From NCBI GenBank assembly GCA_023264155.1, contig JALQTD010000009.1:1-32805 (forward strand): a stretch of 32,805 nt of DNA, written 5' to 3'. The notes under the pieces were generated by a model. The model was not told where the DNA came from and searched no databases. It saw nothing but the letters and a program-made list of their open reading frames with translations. Below, one piece after another: positions 16,534 to 24,406 of this stretch; position 1 is the first letter of the stretch, and each line of letters starts with the position of its first letter. Both the position numbers and the translations under genes were made by a program. This DNA comes from Flavobacteriales bacterium. Lineage in GTDB: Bacteria; Bacteroidota; Bacteroidia; Flavobacteriales_D; Sanyastnellaceae.

Positions 16534-17871
16534 TTATCCGAATTGGCCGGTAAAGACACGGAACAAGTCGTTCCCCATGGCCAGGACCATCACCAACAGG
16601 AGGAAGATGAAACCGGCGACTTGCGCAATTTCCAGCAGCTTTTGAGGCGCGGGTTTGCCCACGATCATTTCGTAGAGCAAGAACATCACGTGTCCGCCAT
16701 CCAAAGCCGGGATGGGCAACAAGTTCATGAAGGCGAGGATGAGGGAGAAGAAGGCGGTGTTCCGCCAAAAAATCTGCCAATCCCACCCGGCATCAAAGAC
16801 GCTGCCGAACGTGACGAGGCTGCCCACTTGGGTCACCCCCGACTTGGACGCAAGGAAACGCAGCGAGAGAGCGTATTCGCGGATGGTTCCCCAAGCGGTG
16901 GTGAACCCGCCCGAAATGGCTTCGCCGATGGAATAGTCGATGTGTTCAAAAGCGATTTCGGGGAACGCCGAAAACGACGCGCTGATGAATCCCAAAGCAC
17001 CGGTGGAATCCGTCATGACAGCGAGTTCACGCTGCGTGCCAAGGGAATCCTCCACCACCGCAACGAACGGGGTGCTGGGGTTGGCACGTAAAGTACCCAC
17101 GACCTCGTCGAAGAACAGGGTGGGCCGACCATTCAGGGAAACGAACCGATCGCCTGGATGCAGTCCCGCCTTTTCCGCGGGGGACGCGGGGGAAATGCGT
17201 TCAACGACACAAGGACGACGGGGCAGGAATGGCCGCCGCACGCTGCGATCCACCATGTCCTGTCCGAGGTCACCCGACATGGGCAACGTGATTTCGGCTC
17301 CGTCGCGCAGCACTTTCACTTCAGTTACGTCTTCGAAAAAGAGGGCTTGTCGCAGGGCGTCGAAGTCGGGTGCTTTTTGGCCATTCACCTCCAACACGTG
17401 ATCCCCGTTCTCGAGACCCCAATGCGCCACCTCCTCATTGACTTCGATGCCGTAAGGCATGTTCTGCATCGGCAACACGTCTTCCCCCCAAACCCCGAGG
17501 ACGCCCGCGTAAATCACAAAGCCGAGGATCAAGTTCACGATGATTCCGCCCAGCATGATGATCAGCCGCTGCCATGCGGGCTTCGAGCGGAACTCCCAGG
17601 GTTGGGGTGGTTGCGCCATTTGCTCCGTGTCCATGGACTCGTCAATCATTCCGGAAATCTTCACGTAGCCGCCCAGGGGAAGCCACCCCAACCCCCACTC
17701 GGTTTCCCCGATTTGTTTTTTGTACAGCGAAAACCAAGGGTTCATGAACAGGTAGAACTTCTCGACACGCGTGTTGAAGCGCCGCGCCGCGAGGTAGTGC
17801 CCCAATTCATGGAGGAAAATCAAGAGTGAAAGGCTCAAGAGAAGTTGAGCTGCTTTGATGAGGGCGACCAT
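16534..17871 (-). CDS. rseP: RIP metalloprotease RseP (site-2 protease)
   Basis: A zinc intramembrane protease of the inner membrane that cleaves anti-sigma factors and remnant signal peptides. The 445-residue product has the active site HELGH (H21, E22, H25) in TM1, LPLGGYVKISGM, then a membrane segment (MLGGIIVNLILGFVIYAGV). Two PDZ-like periplasmic domains follow (about 145-210 with LENGDHVLEVNG, and 225-300 with AGLHPGDRFVSLNG). The C-terminal NLLPIPALDGG supplies the third zinc ligand D391. A perfect -7 box lies 20 nt upstream of its ATG. The bond with the downstream antiporter is by transcription only. In many Bacteroidota rseP follows dxr; here that gene is absent. Confidence 0.95.
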   Translation of the reverse strand: MVALIKAAQLLLSLSLLIFLHELGHYLAARRFNTRVEKFYLFMNPWFSLYKKQIGETEWGLGWLPLGGYVKISGMIDESMDTEQMAQPPQPWEFRSKPAWQRLIIMLGGIIVNLILGFVIYAGVLGVWGEDVLPMQNMPYGIEVNEEVAHWGLENGDHVLEVNGQKAPDFDALRQALFFEDVTEVKVLRDGAEITLPMSGDLGQDMVDRSVRRPFLPRRPCVVERISPASPAEKAGLHPGDRFVSLNGRPTLFFDEVVGTLRANPSTPFVAVVEDSLGTQRELAVMTDSTGALGFISASFSAFPEIAFEHIDYSIGEAISGGFTTAWGTIREYALSLRFLASKSGVTQVGSLVTFGSVFDAGWDWQIFWRNTAFFSLILAFMNLLPIPALDGGHVMFLLYEMIVGKPAPQKLLEIAQVAGFIFLLLVMVLAMGNDLFRVFTGQFG

Positions 17872-17891
17872 GGGGTGAGTTTCGTGAAGGA

Positions 17892-17899
17892 CAAATTTA
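17892..17899 (-). promoter_or_regulatory. -7 promoter box of rseP
   Basis: On the minus strand this is TAAATTTG, an exact TAnnTTTG match, 20 nt before the rseP ATG. No TTG at -33 spacing is seen. The 130-nt divergent region also holds a 10-bp palindrome GGTTGCAACC at 17926-17935, of doubtful meaning. Confidence 0.6.
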
Positions 17900-17985
17900 G
17901 GGTGAACGCAGGGTGCCTGCCGCAGGGTTGCAACCTTTAACGGACCTTTGCGCCGATTCGGCGGCTTCGGTTGCCGCGGTTTGCC

Positions 17986-17993
17986 TAATCTTG
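17986..17993 (+). promoter_or_regulatory. -7 promoter box of the penicillin-binding protein gene
   Basis: TAATCTTG matches TAnnTTTG at seven of eight positions and ends 8 nt before the ATG at 18002. No well-spaced -33 TTG is visible. Confidence 0.4.
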
Positions 17994-18001
17994 TAGTCGG
18001 A

Positions 18002-20470
18002 ATGGGAGCGAAACAGAAAAAGAAAGCAGCACCGAAGAAGGGCGCTTATCGGTTCGGGCGCCAGGCGCGTTGGTTGTGGTTTTTGGGCCTCGCTCCGTTG
18101 GCGGGTTTGGCGGGCTTGGTGTTGTTGGCTTCGTTGGGCGAATTGCCGGACACGGAGACGCTCGCCAATCCAAAGACCGATTTGGCAACACGGGTGTACT
18201 CGTCTGATGGGCGGGTCATCGGGCGCTACTACGCCGAGAACCGCTCAGATGCGCGGTATGATGAGCTACCAGAACACTTGGTCGGCGCCTTGATCAGCAC
18301 GGAAGATGCGCGTTTTGAGTCGCACAGTGGGTTGGATTTCATCGGTTTGGCTCGGGCCATTGCTTTCATGGGATCGCGCGGCGGGGGCAGCACCATCACG
18401 CAGCAGCTGGCCAAATTGCTCTTCACCGAGTCGTACGACCAAACCAGCCTCATCGAACGGGCGGTATTGCAAAAGCCCCAAGAATGGATCATCGCTGCCC
18501 GCCTTGAGCGCCACTACACAAAGGGTGAAATCGTCGCCCTCTACTTGAATCGATACGATTTTCTAAACCAAGCGGTGGGCATCAAATCGGCTGCGAACAT
18601 CTACTTCGACAAGGACGTTGATGAGTTGAACATTCAGGAGTCTGCGATGCTTGTGGGCATGCTGAAGAACAGTTCGTTGTTCAATCCGATGCGTCGGCCG
18701 GAAATGGTTTTGGACCGCCGCAATGTGGTGTTAAGCCAAATGGTCAAGTACGACCGCCTGACCCGTGACGAGTACGACTCCCTCAAGGTGTTGCCCCTGG
18801 GGCTCAATTTCCAACGCGTCTCCCACGACGAAGGCATTGCGCCCTATTTCCGCGAGGAATTGCGCGGGGAATTGAAGCGCCTCCTTGCGGCAAAAGACGC
18901 AAACGACCAGTTCATCATTCGCAAAGCCGATGGCGCCCCATATGATCTGTACCGAGATGGCATTCAGGTGTTTACCACCATTGACAGCCGGTTGCAGAAA
19001 GCAGCGGAAGAGGCGGTTTATGAGCACTTGGCAGGCGAATTGCAGGCGACTTTGGACCGGGACTTGAGGCGCCGGTCTAAATCGGAGTGGCCCTTTTACT
19101 CGGGCATTGACCGCAAAACGCGGGACGCCATCATGGACCGCGCGGTGCGTGAGAGCGAGCGGTATTTGGTTGCTTCTGGCAAGCTGTGTCCGGAGTGCAA
19201 GCGGCCCGGTTTTTACGTGCGCAAGCAGTCGAGCGAAGGCGGTGAGCCGCGTTGGCTTTGCGACCCTGACAAGGGGGGGTGCAGCCACACGTGGCCACGG
19301 CGATCGGAGTCGGAAATCGAAGAAGCGTTCAACACGCCGGTGCCCATGCGTGTGTTCGCGCATGGCGGGGCCGTTGACACCGTGATGACCCCCTTGGATT
19401 CCATTCGCTACCGCAAGCATTTCCTGCATGCGGGGCTGATGTCCATCGAGCCGCAAACCGGTCACATCAAGGCCTGGGTGGGCGGCATCGATTACCGTCA
19501 CTTCAAGTTTGACAACGTTTCGCAAAGTCGCCGGCAGGTGGGGTCGATATTCAAGCCCTTCGTTTACGCTACAGCGCTGCGCTATGGCATGAACCGGTGC
19601 ACCGAGATCCCGAACCAAAAAATCTGCATCGAAATGCCGGATGGCCAGCCCGATTGGTGTCCGGACAATTCCGATTTTGAATACGGTGACATTGTGACCC
19701 TCGAATACGCTTTGGCGAATTCGATGAACACGGTGACGGCAAAACTCATCAAGGACTTCGGTGCTCGAAGGGTAGCCGAGTTGGCCTATGCCTTGGGCAT
19801 CGAGTCGGAAATCCCCGAAGTGCCTTCCATTGCGCTCGGAGCAGCCCAATTGACCCTGAAGGAAATTACGTCAGCCAACGCGGCGTTGGTCAATGGCGGC
19901 GTGTATGTCCGACCGACTTACATCGCACGCATCGAGGACAAGTTTGGCAACGTCATTTACTCGCCTGAACCGGAGATTCACCAAGGACTTGACGCCCGCA
20001 CCGCGGCGACCATCGTCGAAATGATGAAGGGGGTGGTCGATGGCGCTTACAGCATTGAGACGGGTAAGCGCAAGGGAACGGGGATCCGCCTCCGCATGGA
20101 CCTTGATTCGCGCGATTACGATGGCCTGACGATTCCGATGGCCGGAAAAACGGGGACGACGCAGAGCAACACCGATGGGTGGTTCATGGGGTTGACCCCG
20201 GACTTGGTGACCGGGGTGTGGGTCGGCGCCCAAGATCCAGCGGTCCGTTTCAGCACCACCACCTACGGGCAGGGAGCCAACACGGCCTTGCCGATTTTTG
20301 GGTTCTACATGAAGAAGGCGCTGGCGGATCCGCGGATCGGTCTGAGCGGCGATGATTTCACCTTGCCGGCGTCGATGGGCGTGGATTCACTTGATTGTGA
20401 AGCGGGCCAAAACCTGCGCCTCCCACCCTTCGGCAACCCGAACGATGTGGACGATGGCTTGTTTGATTAA
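18002..20470 (+). CDS. Class A penicillin-binding protein (GT51 + transpeptidase) with a four-Cys insert
   Basis: This bifunctional enzyme polymerises and cross-links peptidoglycan in the periplasm. The 822-residue product has a basic cytoplasmic tail (MGAKQKKKAAPKKG), one membrane anchor at about 23-45, and a GT51 glycosyltransferase with E101 in EDARFESHSGLD and GGSTITQQLAK. The transpeptidase has S515-I-F-K518, S574-M-N576 and K716-T-G718. Between the two domains lies an insert with C396-P-E-C399 and C420-x6-C427, arranged like a zinc ribbon. The ATG at 18002 is chosen over an upstream TTG at 17948 because the tail and anchor then have PBP1A proportions and the promoter box lies between them. 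Identified as PBP1A-type (mrcA/ponA); it is followed 18 nt later by scoA. Confidence 0.95.
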   Translation: MGAKQKKKAAPKKGAYRFGRQARWLWFLGLAPLAGLAGLVLLASLGELPDTETLANPKTDLATRVYSSDGRVIGRYYAENRSDARYDELPEHLVGALISTEDARFESHSGLDFIGLARAIAFMGSRGGGSTITQQLAKLLFTESYDQTSLIERAVLQKPQEWIIAARLERHYTKGEIVALYLNRYDFLNQAVGIKSAANIYFDKDVDELNIQESAMLVGMLKNSSLFNPMRRPEMVLDRRNVVLSQMVKYDRLTRDEYDSLKVLPLGLNFQRVSHDEGIAPYFREELRGELKRLLAAKDANDQFIIRKADGAPYDLYRDGIQVFTTIDSRLQKAAEEAVYEHLAGELQATLDRDLRRRSKSEWPFYSGIDRKTRDAIMDRAVRESERYLVASGKLCPECKRPGFYVRKQSSEGGEPRWLCDPDKGGCSHTWPRRSESEIEEAFNTPVPMRVFAHGGAVDTVMTPLDSIRYRKHFLHAGLMSIEPQTGHIKAWVGGIDYRHFKFDNVSQSRRQVGSIFKPFVYATALRYGMNRCTEIPNQKICIEMPDGQPDWCPDNSDFEYGDIVTLEYALANSMNTVTAKLIKDFGARRVAELAYALGIESEIPEVPSIALGAAQLTLKEITSANAALVNGGVYVRPTYIARIEDKFGNVIYSPEPEIHQGLDARTAATIVEMMKGVVDGAYSIETGKRKGTGIRLRMDLDSRDYDGLTIPMAGKTGTTQSNTDGWFMGLTPDLVTGVWVGAQDPAVRFSTTTYGQGANTALPIFGFYMKKALADPRIGLSGDDFTLPASMGVDSLDCEAGQNLRLPPFGNPNDVDDGLFD

Positions 20471-20488
20471 CATTCGAATTGAATTGAA

Positions 20489-21196
20489 ATGGCGATAACG
20501 AAGACCGTAAGGGATGCGCAGCAGGCGTGCGAAGGGGTGCAGGACGGCATGACCCTGATGCTGGGCGGATTTGGATTGTGTGGCATTCCAGAGCATTCCA
20601 TTGCGGAACTGCAGCGCCTCGGGGTCAAAGACCTCGTTTGCATTTCCAACAACGCTGGGGTGGATGATTTTGGGCTGGGTCGGTTGTTGCAAGGGCGCCA
20701 AATCCGGAAGATGATCTCCTCTTACGTCGGGGAGAACGACGAGTTCGAGCGGCAGATGCTGTCGGGTGAATTGGAGGTCGACCTCATTCCCCAGGGTTCC
20801 CTCGCCGAGCGCTGCCGGGCTGGCGGAGCGGGCATTCCCGCTTTTTTCACCCCGGCGGGCTATGGCACCGAGGTGGCCGAAGGCAAGGAGGTTCGGGAAT
20901 TCGATGGCAAGCCGCACATCCTCGAAACCGCGCTCACGGCTGATTTCGCATTTGTGAAGGCCTGGAAGGGGGATGCCGCGGGCAATTTGGTTTACAAGGC
21001 GACTGCGCGCAACTTCAACCCGATGATGGCCATGGCCGGTCGCATCACGGTGGCGGAAGTGGAGCATTTGGTCCCAGTCGGCGAACTCGATCCCAATGAA
21101 ATCCACACCCCGGGCATTTTTGTCCAGCGCATCTTCGAGGGCGCCAACTTTGAAAAACGCATTGAACAGCGCACGGTCCGCCCTGCCCAATCTTGA
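20489..21196 (+). CDS. scoA: Succinyl-CoA:3-ketoacid CoA-transferase subunit A
   Basis: Together with ScoB it moves CoA from succinyl-CoA to acetoacetate, letting the cell use or make acetoacetyl-CoA. The 235-residue product is a family I CoA-transferase alpha chain: LGGFGLCGIPEHSI near residue 25, then ISNNAGVDDFGLGRLL, ISSYVGENDEFER, GSLAERCRAGGAGIPAFFTPAGYGT and AFVKAWKGDAAGNLVYKATARNFNP. Length is standard. It lies 18 nt after the penicillin-binding protein gene and 4 nt before scoB; whether it shares the upstream transcript or has its own promoter is not clear from the short gap. Confidence 0.96.
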   Translation: MAITKTVRDAQQACEGVQDGMTLMLGGFGLCGIPEHSIAELQRLGVKDLVCISNNAGVDDFGLGRLLQGRQIRKMISSYVGENDEFERQMLSGELEVDLIPQGSLAERCRAGGAGIPAFFTPAGYGTEVAEGKEVREFDGKPHILETALTADFAFVKAWKGDAAGNLVYKATARNFNPMMAMAGRITVAEVEHLVPVGELDPNEIHTPGIFVQRIFEGANFEKRIEQRTVRPAQS

Positions 21197-21200
21197 GCCC

Positions 21201-21854
21201 ATGTTAACGAAAAACGACATCGCCAAGCGCATCGCGCAAGAGGTACAGGACGGCTGGTACGTGAACTTGGGAATCGGCATCCCCACCCTCGTAGCGAATT
21301 ACATCCCCGACGGCATGGAAGTCGAATTCCAATCCGAAAACGGCATCTTGGGCATGGGGCCCTTCCCGGTGGAAGGCACGGAGGACGCGGATTTGATCAA
21401 TGCGGGCAAGCAGACCATCACGGCCATGCCGGGCGCGGTTTACTTCGACTCAGCCACGTCGTTTGCCATGATCCGTGGACGGCACGTGCAATTGACGGTG
21501 CTGGGTGCCATGGAAGTCAGTGCCACGGGCGACATTGCGAATTGGAAAATTCCGGGCCACATGGTCAAGGGGATGGGGGGAGCAATGGATTTGGTGGCGA
21601 GCGCGGAGAACATCATTGTGGCCATGATGCACACGAACAAGCGGGGTGACTCCAAGCTCTTGCCGGCCTGCTCGCTGCCGCTGACGGGCGTGGGATGCGT
21701 GCGCCGTGTTGTCACCAACTTGGCTGTGTTGGACATCCGTGACGGTGCATTTCACTTGGTGGAGCGTGCGCCAGGGGTTTCAGTTGAAGAAATCCAACAA
21801 GCGACTGCGGGTTCCCTCGTGGTGCCGGATCAAGTGCCCGAGATGGCGCTTTGA
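21201..21854 (+). CDS. scoB: Succinyl-CoA:3-ketoacid CoA-transferase subunit B
   Basis: The beta chain carries the catalytic glutamate, here E46 in FQSENGILGMGPFP, which forms the glutamyl-CoA thioester. The 217-residue product begins MLTKNDIAKRIAQEVQDG and has the typical VNLGIGIPTLVANYI, SFAMIRGRHVQLTVLGAMEVS and VKGMGGAMDLV segments. An in-frame ATG at 21096 lies within scoA; the start at 21201 matches the family and gives a 4-nt gap after the scoA stop. Its stop lies one base from the stop of convergent folB, leaving no space for a terminator between them. Confidence 0.96.
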   Translation: MLTKNDIAKRIAQEVQDGWYVNLGIGIPTLVANYIPDGMEVEFQSENGILGMGPFPVEGTEDADLINAGKQTITAMPGAVYFDSATSFAMIRGRHVQLTVLGAMEVSATGDIANWKIPGHMVKGMGGAMDLVASAENIIVAMMHTNKRGDSKLLPACSLPLTGVGCVRRVVTNLAVLDIRDGAFHLVERAPGVSVEEIQQATAGSLVVPDQVPEMAL

Positions 21855-21855
21855 A

Positions 21856-22212
21856 TTAGCCCTTCAGGACGACGGCAACGGCGTTCACATCGCCCCCGAT
21901 CGGCGGAGCGAACTTCGTCACTTTCACTTGAAACTGGTGGGCATCTGGCCACTGTGCCCGCAAGCCATTGATGATGCGTTGGGCCACATGTTCAATCAGC
22001 TTTGAACGAATGGCCATTTCCCGGGCTACGATGCGGTGTACGTCGCAATAATCCGCCGTTGCTGCGAGGTCATCGGTTGCTCCAGCCAGTTTCAAATCCA
22101 TCTGAATGATGACATCGACGCGGTAATCTCCCCCGATGCGCGCTTCCTCTTCCATGCACCCGTGGTGGGAACGGAATCGGAGGTCGTTGATGTGGATTTC
22201 GCCGACGCTCAT
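21856..22212 (-). CDS. folB: Dihydroneopterin aldolase
   Basis: It converts 7,8-dihydroneopterin to 6-hydroxymethyl-7,8-dihydropterin and glycolaldehyde in folate synthesis. The 118-residue product has the family N-terminus IHINDLRFRSHHGCMEEEARIGG with the substrate-anchoring Glu at 22, the middle DLAATADYCDVHRIV and LIEHVAQRIINGL, and catalytic K100 in VTKFAPPIGG. Length is normal. The ATG overlaps the gltX stop by 4 nt (ATGA), so the pair is translationally coupled, an arrangement that joins tRNA charging and folate supply only by position. Confidence 0.94.
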   Translation of the reverse strand: MSVGEIHINDLRFRSHHGCMEEEARIGGDYRVDVIIQMDLKLAGATDDLAATADYCDVHRIVAREMAIRSKLIEHVAQRIINGLRAQWPDAHQFQVKVTKFAPPIGGDVNAVAVVLKG

Positions 22213-23732
22213 GCTTCCTTCATCGCTTGGATGAGCTGCATTCCAGCGGTCACCCGTTCCTGCGTTTCTTCCTTTCCAACAAAGGCTGCGAAGTCGAACA
22301 TGGAAGGACCTCCGCCCTCACCTGTCAATAGGATGCGGAAGGGCAAAAGCACCGCGCCAAAGCCGACTTCCTTTTCTTCCAAGTACGCTTTGAACGCAGT
22401 TTCAATAGAGGTTGAATCAAAGGAATCCAGTGCGTTCAATCGTTCCATCAGCCCGATGATGAGCGCGCCCGTTTCGTCCTTCCAACGCTTCCGTACGAGC
22501 TTTTCATCGAAGGAGGTAGGCCGTTCCCAGAGCCACGCATGGTTCCAGATTTCATTCAAGAATGAAACCCGTTCGATCATGAGCTCGATTACGGTTTGGC
22601 AGGTTTCCACTCCCCATTCAATCCCATCGGGTCGTGAAGCATGCAAAGCCTCGGCGAGTTGGCCGATGGGCTGGTTGCGCAAATGCTGCTCGTTGAACCA
22701 TTTGGCCTTGTCCGGATTGAAGCGAGCACCGGATTTCACCACCCGGTCGAGGCTGAAGGCTGCAGCCGCCGCTTCCATGGAGAAGACTTCTTGTTCGGTT
22801 CCCGGATTCCAACCGAGCAGGAGCAGCATGTTGGTGAATGCTTCGGGCAGGTAACCGGATTCGCGGTAGCCGCTGGATTTGGCCCCTGAGACAGGGTCGG
22901 TCCACTCCAATGGGAACACCGGGAATCCGCCCTGATCGCCATCGCGCTTGCTCAGCTTGCCATTGCCGGTGGGCTTCAAAATCAACGGCAAATGCGCAAA
23001 TGACGGCGCTTTCCAGCCAAACGCTTCGTACAACATGGCGTGCAATGGGGCGCTCGGGAGCCACTCCTCACCACGGATTACGTGGGTGATGCCCATCAGG
23101 TGATCGTCCACCACATTGGCGAAGTGGTACGTCGGCAGCCCGTCTGCTTTCATCAGCACCTTGTCGTCGAGGACAGCTGTTGAAATGCGCACTTCCCCCC
23201 GGATGAGGTCATTGAGGACCACGTCTCGGACGTCATCAGGCATGCGGAATCGGATGACAGCGGGGTGCCCTGCCGCCTCAAGCTCCACTACCTCTTCCGC
23301 GCTGAGCGTCAAGCTATTTCGCATGGTTCCACGCGTTTTTGCGTCGTATTGCCACACCTGCCCTTGCGCCTCAGCCGCTTTCCGCAAGGCATCCATTTCT
23401 TCGGGCGTATCGAAGGCTTTGTAGGCCAAACCCGCTTCCATCAAACCCGCCAATTGCTCCCGATAGCATTCCGTCCGCTCGCTCTGGCGATATGGCCCGA
23501 CCTCGCCACCCGCCCCGACGCCTTCGTCCACCTCGATTCCGCACCAGCTCAGTGCTTCCAAGATGTAGCTTTCGGCACCGGGTACGAAGCGTTTTTGGTC
23601 GGTATCCTCAATCCGGAGCAAGAACTTCCCTCCGTGGTGGCGGGCGAACAGGTAGTTGTACAACGCGGTGCGAACTCCACCCATGTGGAGGGGCCCCGTG
23701 GGACTCGGTGCAAAGCGAACGCGGACGCTCAT
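22209..23732 (-). CDS. gltX: Glutamyl-tRNA synthetase
   Basis: A class I synthetase charging tRNA-Glu. The 507-residue product starts MSVRVRFAPSPTGPLHMGG, with the HIGH-type motif H16-M-G-G, then RIEDTDQKRF, and the KMSKS-type loop K259-L-S-K-R in NGKLSKRDGDQGGFPVFP. The helical anticodon-binding part runs from about 330 to the end. Whether it charges only tRNA-Glu or also tRNA-Gln cannot be read from the sequence. It has a -7 box 25 nt upstream of its ATG, and lies divergent from ssb across 154 nt that hold a perfect palindrome. Confidence 0.96.
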   Translation of the reverse strand: MSVRVRFAPSPTGPLHMGGVRTALYNYLFARHHGGKFLLRIEDTDQKRFVPGAESYILEALSWCGIEVDEGVGAGGEVGPYRQSERTECYREQLAGLMEAGLAYKAFDTPEEMDALRKAAEAQGQVWQYDAKTRGTMRNSLTLSAEEVVELEAAGHPAVIRFRMPDDVRDVVLNDLIRGEVRISTAVLDDKVLMKADGLPTYHFANVVDDHLMGITHVIRGEEWLPSAPLHAMLYEAFGWKAPSFAHLPLILKPTGNGKLSKRDGDQGGFPVFPLEWTDPVSGAKSSGYRESGYLPEAFTNMLLLLGWNPGTEQEVFSMEAAAAAFSLDRVVKSGARFNPDKAKWFNEQHLRNQPIGQLAEALHASRPDGIEWGVETCQTVIELMIERVSFLNEIWNHAWLWERPTSFDEKLVRKRWKDETGALIIGLMERLNALDSFDSTSIETAFKAYLEEKEVGFGAVLLPFRILLTGEGGGPSMFDFAAFVGKEETQERVTAGMQLIQAMKEA

Positions 23733-23756
23733 GGTGATCGGTTTTCGATGAGTGCG

Positions 23757-23764
23757 CGAAGATA
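23757..23764 (-). promoter_or_regulatory. -7 promoter box of gltX
   Basis: The minus strand reads TATCTTCG, one mismatch from TAnnTTTG, 24 nt before the gltX ATG. A -33 TTG is not evident. Confidence 0.45.
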
Positions 23765-23817
23765 CATCGGCGGTTTGAGCGGACGCCGGTGAATTCCGAC
23801 CGGACGTTTGTGCATTC

Positions 23818-23836
23818 AGCCGTAACCGTTACGGCT
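23818..23836. promoter_or_regulatory. Perfect 9-bp-arm palindrome in the gltX/ssb divergent region (operator-like)
   Basis: The sequence AGCCGTAACCGTTACGGCT has arms of nine bases that are exact reverse complements around a single central C. It lies 51 nt before the ssb ATG and 54 nt upstream of the gltX -7 box. It is not followed by a T-run, so it is not a terminator. A TTG at 23840-23842 directly follows and could be the -33 element of the ssb promoter, although a good -7 box downstream is not visible. An operator for a dimeric regulator is the best guess. Confidence 0.5.
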
Positions 23837-23886
23837 CGGTTGCAAGGGGCCTCGCAAATTCGCTTCATCATTCAAAACCAAACACA

Positions 23887-24246
23887 ATGAATGCATTGCG
23901 AAACAAAGTCCAGCTGATTGGACGGTTGGGAAAGGACCCTGAGTTGGTCCAGTTTGAGGAGGGAAAAACCAAGGCGAGCTTCCCCCTTGCGACGAACGAA
24001 GTGTACAAAAACCCATCGGGTGAGCGCATGGAGCGCACCCAATGGCACGACGTCGTGGTGTGGGGAAAACTCTCGGAAGTGGCGGCAAGCTACCTCCAGA
24101 AAGGCTCGGAAGTGGCGGTTGAGGGGCGGTTAACCTACCGCACTTACGAGGACGCCGAAGGCCATACCCGCTACGTTACAGAGGTGGTTGCGAGCGAGTT
24201 GTTGTTGCTCGAGAAGCGATCTGAGGGGAAGGAAGTGGAGGCCTGA
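23887..24246 (+). CDS. ssb: Short single-stranded DNA-binding protein
   Basis: The 119-residue protein is a single OB fold, from NKVQLIGRLGKDPELVQ through KASFPLATNEV, TQWHDVVVWGKLSEVAASYLQKGSEVAVEGRL, to TRYVTEVVASELLLLEK. These are SSB family signatures for ssDNA binding as a tetramer. It ends soon after the fold (EGKEVEA) and has no long linker or acidic DxDxPF tip, so it would not recruit partner proteins as canonical SSB does. A second, full-length SSB elsewhere in the genome is likely. A strong hairpin terminator follows at once, so this is a single-gene transcript. Confidence 0.9.
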   Translation: MNALRNKVQLIGRLGKDPELVQFEEGKTKASFPLATNEVYKNPSGERMERTQWHDVVVWGKLSEVAASYLQKGSEVAVEGRLTYRTYEDAEGHTRYVTEVVASELLLLEKRSEGKEVEA

Positions 24247-24252
24247 GGTGGT

Positions 24253-24297
24253 GGGGACGTCTGGAGGGGTGCTACCCCCGAGGGCGTCCCCTTTTTT
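24253..24297 (+). terminator. Rho-independent terminator of ssb
   Basis: GGGGACG at 24253-24259 pairs with CGTCCCC at 24285-24291, with an additional inner GGGGT/ACCCCC pairing, followed directly by TTTTTT at 24292-24297. It starts 7 nt after the ssb stop. Confidence 0.85.
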
Positions 24298-24377
24298 GGT
24301 CCTTGCTGCGCTTTCGAACCGAGGTGGTCGGTTGGTTGTTTCAGTGTTGTTGGTATGGTGGACGGTCCGCGCCCGCC

Positions 24378-24385
24378 TATCTTTG
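24378..24385 (+). promoter_or_regulatory. -7 promoter box of the sdhCAB operon
   Basis: TATCTTTG is an exact TAnnTTTG match, 21 nt before the sdhC ATG at 24407. TTG triplets at 24347-24352 lie 25-28 nt upstream, slightly beyond the usual spacing. The 160-nt gap also contains the ssb terminator. Confidence 0.6.
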
Positions 24386-24406
24386 CAACGAACGAACTGA
24401 GACACC

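Noticed and set aside
15178-17091. 637-codon plus-strand open frame opposite the antiporter and rseP
   Set aside because: It is rich in Gln/Asp/Glu/His, as expected for the antisense of hydrophobic membrane-protein codons, and it spans two well-identified minus-strand genes.
17926-17935. GGTTGCAACC palindrome in the rseP/penicillin-binding protein gap
   Set aside because: Only ten bases long with the flanks not matching; such a palindrome arises easily by chance, so it is not listed as an operator.
18731-19849. 372-codon minus-strand open frame opposite the penicillin-binding protein
   Set aside because: It is antisense to the transpeptidase region and includes no recognisable domain; the plus strand has all active-site motifs.
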